A program made the translations under genes and the position numbers. Below, piece after piece: positions 30,531 through 41,650 of a stretch of 64,000 nt of DNA; position 1 is the first letter of the stretch; each line of letters begins with the position of its first letter. Below the pieces are notes generated by a model. It worked only from the letters and a program-made list of their open reading frames with translations, was not told the DNA's origin and did not search any database. This DNA is from Limnephilus marmoratus (Eukaryota; Arthropoda; Insecta; Trichoptera; Limnephilidae). Where the stretch lies: the NCBI GenBank assembly GCA_917880885.1, contig OU862920.1, positions 3,286,001 through 3,350,000 of the forward strand. Direction: 5' to 3'.

Positions 30531-32059
30531 CCAAATTGTATGAATTATTCACGTTAAATGACCTCAAATTTGCTTGGAATTGCAAAATTGAAACCGATTG
30601 TGTGAACTAAATAATTTTCAGAAAAGCTTTTTGGAAATTGAAATTGAATTGGAATTGGACAAACATTTTTTTAACTCAATTAATGAAAATTGTATAGTTG
30701 CAATGTGTATTTCTCTTGTTTAAAATTTTGACAGTTTTCGTGACTTTTCAAGTTTACTAATAGTGTCCATTCGAAAGGTAAATTTCTGATGGTAAAAATA
30801 AAATTATATTATGTAGGCATTATAAAGAAAATCTACATTATTGGTTTTTGAAAGGCAAATATTTTATAAGTACTTGCAGCTTCACAATTATCTGCGCGCA
30901 ATGTTCTGTGCTGGTATATTATAATAATTATTGTATGAATATTGGTTTTTTATACGCCAATAAAGGTTTTTACCATAGACATGAATATATATAGACCTGC
31001 CCTAAGTGATAAAAGCATATTACTTCCCCCTCCCCATACCGGTTATTTGGAACCGGCGGCTGGGCTTGCGAGAGCCTCGCCTGAATCTAAAAAATGTGAC
31101 GTCATCATTCTTGTCCTGACCAGCGTCGAGCTCGCATCGTACATTTTACGAAATAACACAGCAAAAATGCCAGCTCGTGCTATACATTACACCCTAAAAT
31201 GTGTCGATCATAACGAATGTGGGCGGTTCTCCGGTTCTCTGGTTACAGGTTACAGGGGTAAGTAAATTATGAAACATTTGTAAAAGTGTCTTAACTAAAT
31301 ACGGCAACAAAATATTCGTATGTGAAAAGATGCGAACTTTACTTTGCCGTATTTGGACTTCGCAAATATGTTAATAACGTGGCGAGCAATTCGCGCTCCC
31401 ACGTAAAAAGGTCTATTCATTTAAAAGCAGATTTTACTTTTAAGAACTAAATGGTGATATTATAATGCGAGATGCCTATATACTGTCAGATTGATTTTTT
31501 AACGAATCACAGTCATCTTCCCCCTCTTCGTACCGCCATAGTTGATTTTTCCCCTCATCTGTATGTTCTTGTCTATTAAATTTGGATGTCTATGGTTTTT
31601 ACGCAAAAGTGCTACACGAAATCATTAGTATTCAGTGTCCACAGGTAGATATTTGTATGCTCTCTCGTGGTATATAATAATAACTACAAATAAAAAAAAT
31701 ATACATTAAAAATACACGTACTGATAATCGACGAAGGAAAGCGATCTACGAGAATGCTTCGTTTTTTAAATTGTAAATTCGTAGCACGACTGTTGCGAAC
31801 TCCGAAGTTTAAATAGTTAGCGAGTTTAGTCAGTTTAAGAGCACCTATTCGATTCACTCGGCGTAAGGGCCTATTATTAAATATTACTGTATGCGAAACT
31901 TATATTTTTAATATTTTATAAAACCTATGTAAAATTGTAATTATTTTCTCCCACCTACGAATTAAAATGAGTTCTGTAACTCATCGGTATTGCCTTAGCA
32001 AGAAAAAAAAATATTTTTATATATAAATGTTCAAAGGTTCTTCGGAACCACGATAAAAA
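30531..32059. other. Unassigned; possible CpG-containing promoter-like patch
   Basis: Around 31020-31260 the DNA is more GC-rich, contains TGACGTCA (31098-31105, CRE palindrome) and an ATG in good context at 31168 (AAAATGCCAGCTCG) followed by 31 codons and GGGTAAGTA, a plausible donor. It could be a first exon, but no downstream exon was found and no domain is recognisable. The rest appears non-coding. Confidence 0.25.
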
Positions 32060-32452
32060 TACGAGACTTTTTGAGGCCTGCAAAGATCAAGTTTCTTCTG
32101 GAAACAGATGGAGTGTACAAACTCAGCTATTCTGGGTGTGACAAGGTTTACGTTGGCCAAACAGAGCGGACGATCTCCAAAAGGATATCAAAACACTTTC
32201 GTGCCTGTAAACTTGGCCACCCTGACAAATCGGCAATCGCCGAGCACTTAATCGAAACCGGCCATTACTTTGGATTTGTCCCTGAGGTCCTGGTAAGACC
32301 CAAAACTCATAGAGCAGGCCTAATTACGAAGGCAATTGAAATTCACAAAAATCCTATAAATATTAATAGAGACGACGGAGCTAAGCTCAATAGTTCTTGG
32401 TATTCGGTAATTGACGGTTACATCAAGGCTAAACGCAAAAAAACATGTTGAA
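32060..32452 (+). pseudogene. Penelope-like element GIY-YIG domain, 5' truncated
   Basis: The frame from 32071 encodes TDGVYKLSYSGCDKVYVGQT (the GVY...VYVG signature), ERTISKRISKHF, then SAIAEHLIETGH, AIEIHKNPININRDDGAKL and SWYSVI, the expected motif order of the C-terminal GIY-YIG endonuclease of Penelope-like elements. The frame is open to TGA at 32449. The reverse transcriptase is missing, so the copy is dead. A usual 3' motif follows at 33243 after an interruption. Confidence 0.88.
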
Positions 32453-32534
32453 GTATATTGTAGCGCCAGCTAGTAGAGGTGTGGAGCTGGCGACACGGTA
32501 TTGCTCCTAAGTAGATAAGTAAAAACATCATCCC

Positions 32535-33242
32535 CAGAGTTGCCAACTTAGGGGGTTTCCCCCAGATTTAGGGGGAAAATAAGTGGGATGGGATTTTTTT
32601 AGGGGTTTAATATGTTTAGGGGTATTTTTGGGGGTTTTGTGATTCCATATATTTAAAAAAAAATTTATTACATCGTATACACGGAGCACTCACACACTTC
32701 ACAATTTTATTTGTTAACTTAGGGGGGCCTTCTAGTGCAATTATTATATTCCAACTACTCTGTGGTGACTAGAGGTCAGGCTGGATATAAACGTTTTGGA
32801 AACATCTACAAATTTGGATTAGCGTTTTCCACGGTTCCAATTTCAAACGCAAGTGTCGAACGTGCATTTTCCATTTACAATATCGTTAAAAATAAGCTGC
32901 GGAATAGACTCTTCATCGAAATGCTTCAACGCATGATGCTGGTTCACATTAAATCGAAATGGTGGATCTTGCACTACATTTAATCCATCTCCTGAAATGT
33001 TAAGCTTATTCAATGTTAACATGTATGATGTATGATTCTTCTCAAGAAAATGATGCAATATTTGATGTTTCAAATAATTTGTAAATAAAAATTATTAAAA
33101 AAGATTATAGCATATCATTTATTAATTATTTTTACAAAAAATTTTTTAAGGGGTAATTTAAATTTTTTCAAGTAATTTGCCGGTTTCTAGGGGTTTTTGA
33201 GTTTAGTTTAGGGATAAATATTTTTGAGAGTTGGCAACACTG
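32535..33242 (+). mobile_element. hAT-type element nested in the Penelope-like element
   Basis: Terminal inverted repeats CAGAGTTGCCAACT (32535) and, inverted, CAGTGTTGCCAACT (ending 33242) are typical of hAT. Flanking octamers ATCATCCC and ATCGCCTC agree at 5 of 8, a worn target duplication. Inside, 32735-32983 encodes the hAT C-terminal dimerisation domain: LAFSTVPISNASVERAFSIY, then KNKLRNRLFIEML. The catalytic part is gone, so this is an internally deleted, non-autonomous copy of 708 bases. Confidence 0.82.
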
Positions 33243-33360
33243 ATCGCCTCTAACTATTACACATCTTCCCTGATGATGGACACTGCAACGCTGTCCGAAA
33301 CGTTGGCTAAAGAAGGGATAGCGCAACACGGCATAATACCCCAAAAACTAATAACAAAAA
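33243..33360 (+). mobile_element. 3' remainder of the Penelope-like element
   Basis: TCCCTGATGATGGACACTGC then GCTGTCCGAAACGTTGGC is the post-coding motif common downstream of GIY-YIG in Penelope-like elements. It resumes exactly beyond the hAT inverted repeat. Confidence 0.65.
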
Positions 33361-33371
33361 TTAGTAAGATT

Positions 33372-33545
33372 GTATTTTTCCTTTGGAGGGGTGCAGACAT
33401 AGATACGTTCACCGTTTGTCTAATTTTCGACTGTTGAAATTTAGTGTGTAAGAAAGAGAGGCAGCATTATACAAGATTATATAACAAAATCAAAACAATC
33501 AGCGCATTGACATTTGACGTTTTTGGAATTCTCTCACTGTTCGAT
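33372..33545 (+). repeat. Dispersed repeat shared with 41225-41365
   Basis: Both copies contain TTTAG-like GGGGTGCAGA, then CACCGTTTG or TACCGTTTGCCT, ATTTAGTGTGTAAGAAAGA, and GCATTGACATTTGACGTTTTT or its variant, in order. No conserved frame. Confidence 0.55.
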
Positions 33546-34324
33546 ATAATACTTTTAATAAATTACAATATTGCAATTACAATAGCCCTACAAATTATCC
33601 AATTATTATTGCTGCAGCTCTTCCAAAAGATGAAAATTCGTTCCATACAAAATGCACGAGGAAAACAATTTTCTTCATAATTTTTTTTTTGTGAATTTTT
33701 CTGATATTTTAATAGCTATTCTGCTATTCAGGGCGGAGACAAATCCAACAAATCAAAGATCATAAATATCGGTCTAGCCGTTCTTGAGTTATAAATAGTG
33801 TAACTAACCCGACTTAGTTTTATGTATTAAGATTAAGATAAGATTACCTATTATTTGCGTAAAAAACTCGAAATACGAGTTGAGTTTGCAATTATACATA
33901 AAAGTTTACCTTCTATCTGCTACTTATCTGCTACAATGCCTACTCAGGACACTCATAAACTCCACCAAATCAATTATAATGCAGAAAAACTTGTAATGAA
34001 ATAAACAAACAAAAAAATGTATTTTCTGAGTCACTAGTGGGAAATTTCAAAATATTATACTAATGTAACGGACCGTTATGTCTCCCGGTTTTATTAAATA
34101 GCATATTCAAATGTAAAACACAGACACGTGTAAATAATATTTAACGTATGGTGAGTATTCGAATATTGCCTTCCTCCTTATCTCAAAAGTTTGTATTTGG
34201 AGATGTCTGACTAATCAACTGGACGATCGATATACCCACTGTAAAAAGCCCATGGGCGAATGAAAAACTAAATTAATAAATAATATAGCATTAAATCCTC
34301 GTAGAATCCATAATATTATATAAT
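33546..34324. other. Unassigned AT-rich
   Basis: No gene, RNA or clear repeat is recognised. Confidence 0.4.
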
Positions 34325-34760
34325 ACTAGCTGGTACCCGGCATGCGTTGCTATGCCATTTAATAAAAAATGTTACTCCCTGCGTATCCTTTCCCATTCGT
34401 CCCATTCCCCTTCCGCGTCCCCTTTGTCTCCCGCGTCCCCTTCCCCTCTCGCATTTTCATTTGGCCTCCACCACCTTCCCTATCCCCACTCCACTCCCCC
34501 CCTTCCCCCGTCCCGCGAACCCCCCTCCCGAGTTCCCCTCCCCCCTCCCGCGAACCCTCTACCCGTGTTCCACTCCCCCCTCCCGCATTCCATACATTCA
34601 TTCCCGGTACATTCAGTTTTCAAACAATTCGCGTGCCACCTGTTGCAATTTTTTTATACAAATTTCATAATGACAGAGCTCACCAGTAGTTTTATACAAA
34701 CAATAACGAACACAAAAAAAGAATTATCCAATTTGGTGCAATCGTTCGGAAGGTATGAGC
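34325..34760 (+). repeat. Pyrimidine-core dispersed element, copy 2
   Basis: Head CTAGCTGGTACCCGGCATGC, core rich in TCCCCCTCCCG, then TCATAATGACAGAGCTCACC. The overlapping long frames in both directions are artefacts of the C/T-rich composition. Confidence 0.7.
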
Positions 34761-34929
34761 GTACATAGATATAAACTAAGACGCCTGAAATAAAATTTCC
34801 CGCAAATATATCAACATCGTTTCCACGGCAACGATTTGTTTTGCTTTTCTTCTGACTTTACTAATAGCTCGCCTTTGTTAGGGACAGAAAACGTAATAAA
34901 TATTATATTTAATTTCATAACGCTAGAGC

Positions 34930-35890
34930 TTACCATTACGCACAGCCTATTTTACTCGCATAGAATGAAGCTTTCTATTGTTGAAAGTTTTTTTTTTAAA
35001 TCTTTTTAGTGGTTTATGCGTGAAAGCGTAACAAACAAACACACGCACTTTCGTATTTGTGTTCTTTCCCATTCGTTCCTTTCTCCTTCCGGGATCCTTC
35101 TCCACTTTCGCCGCCTTCCCCCCTTCCCTTTCCCGCTTTCCTCTATCCCGCGAACCCCCCCCCCCCTCACGCATTACCCTCCTACTTTCTCCTTCCACCT
35201 TCCCTGTCTTCCCCGCCTTCCCCACTTCCTTGTCCCATCCCCCCTCCTCTTTTCCCCTGCCATTAAACTACATGAAATTTACATATTCTCAAACTCCTCT
35301 CGCGTCACCTATTGTAATTTTTTATACAAATTTCGTAATACCGCGGTTCACCATTATATATGTATAGGTACTCGTGGATGAATGGTTTAGAAAAGCATAA
35401 GAGACAAACAAAGAAACAGTAATTTTTATACATTACTAGCAGTTAAAAACCCGTTCCGCAGGTTTTTGCACTAGGCCCTGCGGGCGACTTTTGGTTCCCC
35501 TCCCCGCTCCCGAGTTCCCCTTTTCCCCCTCCCCTCCTCCTTCCCCCTCCCCTAACTCTACCACCCCTACCCCCACTCCCTCCACCCTCACCCCTTCCTC
35601 CGCCCCTCCCCATTTTCCCCCACCCCATTCCACTCTCCCGCTCCCCCTCCCACTCCTCCCTACAAATTCCCAAATTTTAATCGCGATCGGATGAACGGTT
35701 TAGTAATGCATAATTTCATGATGCCAGAAATCACTATTGTGTAAAAAAAACTATCGCGGGCATGCGCACATCAAATCCCCAAAGTTTCATCGCAATCGGA
35801 TGGATGGTATAGCAATGCATAGCAAACATACATATATAGATACATACAAACCCAGAAACAAACATATTTTGATTTTTATATATATATATA
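34930..35890 (+). repeat. Pyrimidine-core dispersed elements, copies 3 and 4 in tandem
   Basis: Two adjacent copies. The first runs to about 35440 (CACCATTATATATGTATAGG, then GGTTTAGAAAAGCATAAGAG). The second begins near 35440 with AACCCGTTCCGCAGGTTTTT and ends with CAAAGTTTCATCGCAATCGG and a TA repeat near 35875-35892. Very C-rich blocks are at 35155-35170 and 35500-35660. Confidence 0.65.
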
Positions 35891-37179
35891 TATTAAAGAT
35901 TATCCATCCGTAAAAAAGAGTGTAACTGTAAACTATAAAGGGAGGAAATTGGCAAAAATGCGACAAGGAAACGAATTGGTTTTTAACAATTAAAAAGTAT
36001 AAAATATTATTTAAGTGTAATAATAACATATTAACAATAATTTCTCGTTTCTCAATAAAAGTCTATAAAAGGAAATTTGCAAAAATGCGGCAATGGCCAA
36101 ATATGGCGAATTCAATTCGTATGCACCGAATGCAATAGCTGTGTGCTGTATGGGGCGACTATGTATATATTATAACGCATATTGCACACGGCATAGCGGC
36201 CGCGAATGCAGGACAGGGAGGGAGTGGGGTGGCCGTCATTGAGGGGCCGGCCAATGGAGGACTGTCGTGAACTGGGGTGGCTGGTGGCTGGTGGCTGCGT
36301 TCACCCCGCCATACACAAATCCGCACGATATCGCGATAGGTCGATCACTGCGTCATTACTCTCATTAGTAAGGACCTCCAAATTTTGGTGATTTTCGGAG
36401 AAATTCGCGTTGTTTTGGTGAAATTCGCATTATTCTTTGGCGAAATCGCGTTATTTTAAAATACTCTGTATTTTTTTGAGCAAAAGCAGCTTGGTATTAT
36501 TTTTTTAAGTGAAAACTTCTTTATCACCGTTGTGATTTGAAACTCGATAAAGCGAAAAATAGCGACACTAAAAAGAGACAAACACATACATCAAAACGTA
36601 CATATACTAATAAAAAAACAAAGACAAACACATATACTCAAAAATGTAAAAAACCAATATGACAGGTAAATCATAATATTTCGGAGTTAAATTTTTTAAT
36701 TAATTGCCAGAAAAAATTAGAAATATAAGTACTAATAAAATACAAGAATTTAAAACTCGCCTTAAAAATTATACTAAAAACTTTCGAATAAAAAAATTCG
36801 AGTGCACTTTACACGCGGTAGAAGCGAAACTTTACCAAAACAATCTCAACCAATACTTGAAAAGTCAGGTCATAATCAAAGCGACCAATGAGCGCAGACC
36901 TCGCGTAATTTCCGTTTCGTATCTCAACCAATAAGAGCCTTTAAAAGTGACATCATTATCAAAGCGGCCGATGAGCGTAGTCGCAGGTGCACTAATCGTT
37001 ATCTCCGTTTCATTCGAAATCCATATCACGGCCGTGCTATAAAAGTTTCACTTCAAAAAATAAATCCAATATATTAACACCCCCCCCCCCCCACACACAC
37101 ACGCAAGCCCTGCCTATTTAAAATTTATTTGTGATTTATGTATCTTTTTGTTACTACTAAAAATTTAAAAAAATATATA
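35891..37179. other. Mostly unassigned; fragments of another dispersed family
   Basis: The stretch 36500-36600 and 36800-36850 (TGCACTTTACACGCGGTAGAAG) is related, in part inverted, to 54255-54350 and 54930-55170. Around 36200-36300 is a GC-rich patch without a recognised gene. C13 followed by (AC)n lies at 37080-37105. Confidence 0.4.
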
Positions 37180-37259
37180 TGTGATCAAATCACCAAAGTT
37201 TCATCGCAATCGGATGAACGGCATTGCAGTCCATAAAATACGAACAAATGAGGAAGCTC

Positions 37260-37765
37260 AAAAAAACAGGAACGTTTGCGCGGGCGTTTCGGCCCTCTTC
37301 GGCCCGTTTCATACAAATTTTAATTTTACATTTGAGATCAAAATACCCAAGCTAATTGAAATAATTTTTGTACACAAAAGGTATATCTAATATCTAGTAC
37401 GGATATGAGCTATTTTATTTGTTTTTGTTTTAAATTATAAAATATAAAAGCACTTGTTTTATTTTATTTTTCATTATATTAACACATATGATAAAGCGGG
37501 ATATTTTTTGAAATAATTATAAATAACACTCAAAAAACTCCAAAGTTGCTTCCCAAATGAAGCTAAAGTGAATTCTTTAATTACCTATATATCATCACTT
37601 AAAACAAAAATAAATAAAGTAGCACATATTCATACTAGATACTTAATATAACATTTGATTAAAAAAAATATTTTCCAGTTTGTTTGGGTATTTTGGCCTC
37701 AAATTCAAAATTGAATGTTGAATGAATCGGGCCAAACCGCCCGCGCAAAAGTTCCTCATAAAGCC
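37260..37765. repeat. Inverted repeat, ~140-bp arms
   Basis: The left arm (37260-37400, with GCGCGGGCGTTTCGGCCC and ATTTGAGATCAAAATACCCA) is complementary to 37632-37765 (TGGGTATTTTGGCCTCAAAT and GGGCCAAACCGCCCGCGC). About 230 bases of AT-rich spacer lie between. It may be a fold-back element or a pair of opposite insertions. Confidence 0.65.
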
Positions 37766-39947
37766 TGGATCAGAGGTTTCAAACCTTTTAAAGCTTGTAA
37801 GAATATATTTTTCTTCAGCGCGCTCTCTCCGCCCGAATATTATTAGGCCAAAGGACAAACAAATACAAGGATTAAACGAATAATACACGCCCACTGGAGC
37901 GATCACCTCGATTGCTTGCGATTTTCAAGATCATTTTTAAAATTTTTCGCCAACTTAAAAAATCATCGTTTTTTTAATTTTTCGCCAACTTAAAAAATCA
38001 TCTTCGAATTTTAACATGGAAACCTAAAAAATTATTATATGCTATATAGTCAATGAATTAACCTGTATTTTACTGTTTATCTCATATTTGTGGGATTTAT
38101 AAAAAAAACATGAAGTTAATAAGCGTGCGAATCCTGCGTGTTGTTACTTTGAAACTGCCGTGAGGGGTGCTTACTCGAGTCAACATCGAATATTTTCGAT
38201 TTTTATGTTTTTTTGTGGAATACTTGATAATGAAAGGTGAATATCTATGGAAAAGGGACTTAATTTAAACCGTAAGCAGGTGGTCACAAATTCAACGTGA
38301 AAAAAATATTTAAAATTATTTTTAACATCGTTCTAAAATAGTTCGGATTTGCGACATCTATGGTCATAGTAGATAAAACATCTCAATAGGTTCGCTTTAA
38401 AATAAATGACTGGCCGGGGAAATGTTTTAAATAATTACAATAAATGTTTTACGTATGTTAGGAAAATGTGGTTCAATTTTGGACCGCTATCAATCGGAGA
38501 TAAATGAAAGTGGTCCATTTTTCGACCATAATCGCTCCAGTGGATTGATTACAAGTTTAAATTTTCACTAAACCATTTCTTTAATACATGAATATCCCTG
38601 GCTTGGCGGGTGATATAATACAAAAAAAAATTGCTTCAGAGAAATATTAAAAAAAAACAAACAAATGTCACTAAACCTTACGAATATTTTACAAGAGTGA
38701 AATACCTCTGCTTGTATTTGTGTATTTACACATCGTTTTTTTTTTGTAAACTTTTGAAATCACTGGACACGCTTAAATACGAATGTTTTTCAGAAAGAAA
38801 ACATTTTTCATCTAAATTATTGTAAAAGTAAACTTTTTGCATTCGGGAAAATTCGATGGAAAATATTAACAGAGAATATGTGTCCAAAATTTCAATTACA
38901 AAAAATTAAAAATTTGCTTTCGTCAAATCTTAATGAGATTGCAGCCGCGAATTGCCGCGCGACTATACGGTTCGTGGAAAGGACGGAGTGAAGAGACCAA
39001 CGTTGTGGGAGGGAGGAAACACAGAGGCCGGCAAATCGAGTTATGGAAATGACTCGTGTCTCGTGGGATATATGTCAACCGTATGCAAATGTTGGGCGTG
39101 CGTTTTCCGACTGTTCACCGGTGCCGAAGGAACCAACGACGCTAGTTTCTCGGAGCATCTTTCATTGAACTTGTATCATCAAAGAATCATCCAACGCAAT
39201 CCATTTGTTAAGATACCGTTTGATATATTCTCCTATCCCGTCTCTGCACAAAGTCGATGGTTTTTCAGGTATTTGGGGCTCCAATTGTTTTGCAATTTGT
39301 ATTGTCTTGCAATTTGTTCAGGGTTAGCAGTCGTGTAAAAATTATCTGCGGACCCTTTACAATATAAGAGGCTAACTTTTATCTGGATGGAGCCCACGTA
39401 ACTGAGCTGAGTCATTTAGTGTTACACCAAGCATATCAATGTGCCTGTTCGGAAGATTACTTTTACTGAAGGGACAAGATTTTCATTTCCATCCCTTTAG
39501 ACGTAATCAGAATTGATTGGGTCTTTGAAACATTAAATTTGACGAGGTTACTCTTGCCCCAAGAGGAAACACTCTTGAGATAACTGTCCAATCTCTGCTG
39601 GAAAACCCTCCTTGCCGTTGGAGTTTGTGTGCCCTTTGGGGGTTGTCAAACAAAAGTAATAACATAATACATAATCTCCTTCTTATTAATTGGATTAGTA
39701 GTTAGTTGTAAGTCCAGGGCTGTGATAATAGGATGTACCTACATGTTATACCCTTTGTGCTTTCTGTCAATAAAAAAAAAACAATAACCTCATTGTCAAC
39801 AAAAAAATAGAAAGTAATTGCACATAGTATGCCCATCGCTCACCAAATCATATAAAATCGGCCCCAAAGCCCTTCCTCCACAGGTAAAAGCAAGATACTC
39901 ATTGACTCACATCCGATACTCTTGGCGACTACTCGTCACCTCATTTG
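37766..39947. other. Unassigned apart from a LINE end at ~38990
   Basis: 38990-39115 on the minus strand matches the LINE end family (ACACAGAGGCCGGCAAATCG and TGTCAACCGTATGCAAATGT). The remainder shows no gene or RNA that I can support. Confidence 0.45.
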
Positions 39948-40066
39948 GACAAGGTTCTAACTGCACCTTACAATAGAAAGGACTTTGAAATCTAAGTACA
40001 TGTTCTTAGGTGTCAAAGTCCTAACCATTGTAAAGTGCAGTTAGAACCTTGTCCAAATAACCTTAC
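39948..40066. repeat. Hairpin element, ~55-bp arms
   Basis: TTTGGACAAGGTTCTAACTG at the left is the complement of CAGTTAGAACCTTGTCCAAA at the right, and complementarity continues inward through AAAGGACTTTGA. The arms meet almost directly, so the whole 119 bases can fold on itself. Typical of a fold-back MITE. Confidence 0.8.
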
Positions 40067-40379
40067 ATTTGCGCTAAGTTTCGTACACAAAGCTCATGTT
40101 GCCGACATTTTTATAACACGTTGGAGACGCCGGTCTCCCGTGACCAGCCGGTTCAAGTCGTTAGCACTCATTACAAGTCTTTGAACATGGCGGAGCAACT
40201 AATAAAACACGATTAGTCTCATCGTGGCTTGTGTCAGACATTTTGTAATAATTTATGTGCTTTAGATCAATGTCAGGAACAAAACGACAGCTACAGCAGT
40301 TGTGAATGAGCGCTTTTATAATTACCGTGACGATTCACGATTACGGTACCGTGACGACAAAAAACGCAATAAACATACG

Positions 40380-41650
40380 TTGCTGCAGCTCTTTCTTACA
40401 CATTGAAAAATGGTGAGACAAAAGATAAGATACAACAAACGTGTGACTGTTTCCTCCGTGCTACTTTTCCTCGCGTTTCAAATTCTTTATACGTGTTTAT
40501 TACTAGCTGACCCGACAAACGTTATTCTGCCGTATAAATTTATTTATAGTGGATATTTTGGTTGTTAAATAAAAAATAACGATTGTATTGTAAGTGTGTG
40601 GGGAATTCTTCTTTCTATGACAGAAAGAGGAATGGAGCGCTGTAGACGATGACCACCGATCAAAACAAAAAAAACACCAACTAAAGTATGAAAATGAAAT
40701 AAAGAAAATCAATATGCGAAGAGCAATTGAGTGTATTTTTTGCCAGTCCGTCTTTAGCCAACACAAATAAGCACGATGGTTTACGCACGCGAAAACATGA
40801 TGCCGAATGAAATATCAAAATGACGCAACGCTTCTTGTGAATGTCTTGCCCATGTGTGGATGAAAGTTCAATGAGGCGGACGTAGTGCCATCTGTCATTC
40901 AACAACATAAATTATTTCGTTCTGTTTGAAATACGGAAGAGGGTTAAATTTGTTTATTCAAAAATACTAAAATCGCGATAAAAAAATGGGTGTGTGAAAA
41001 AATTTGGGGCTAAAGGTATTTTTTAATGCCAAATAAAAAAAAATACAAAAAGAAAATTTTGCCAAAAAAATAGACTTATTTATGGAAATTACTTAGCGGT
41101 ATGAGATATACTTTAAAACCTATTCTCTTACCTACCAAATATACATATAAAATTTCATAAAACTCGGTCATGACGTTTCGGCGGAGTGCCACCACAAACA
41201 CCGTGGCGAGATTTTTATATACAATATGTTCCCTTTAGGGGGGTGCAGATATACACATTTACCGTTTGCCTCGTTTGTTTTATTTAGTGTGTAAAAAAGA
41301 ACTGCAACATTAAAGAAAAACCCATCAGAGCGTTGACTTTTGACGTTTTTGAATTTATGGAATTCTATAACTATATTCCATACTTTCAAAATTATCGTCA
41401 CGGCTAGTAGTATTGTTAGGGGTCTACGGAGGCGTCACGGTGCAGTGTGTGAGAGAGATGCAAGAAAATTATGCCTTTTTTCCTTTGAAGGAAACAGACC
41501 TACATATACTGTGAATCTCATCTTTTGAAAGAGCAGCAGCATTATTGTGTTAAGGAACGAATTATGTTTATTGCCTTTTATGGTACCGTAACCGTGAATC
41601 GTCGCGGTAATAATAAAAGCACACAATGACAGTTAAAGCAGTTGTGAATG
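40380..41650. repeat. Mosaic of short dispersed repeats
   Basis: 40380-40480 repeats 8785-8870 (GCTCTTTCTTACACATT, ATGGTGAGACAAAAGAT). 40502 onward begins ACTAGCTGACCCGACAAACG, a head like that of the pyrimidine-core elements, with a matching end near 41150-41225 (TTTCATAAAACTCGGTCATG). 41225-41365 matches 33372-33545. Near 41460-41530 another TTTCCTTTGAAGGAAACAGA piece occurs. No gene. Confidence 0.45.

Noticed and set aside
34347..35700. Several overlapping frames of 60-140 codons on both strands
   Set aside because: They are Pro/Ser- or Gly/Glu-rich translations of a C/T-biased repeat core, open in all frames because of composition, and have no domain.
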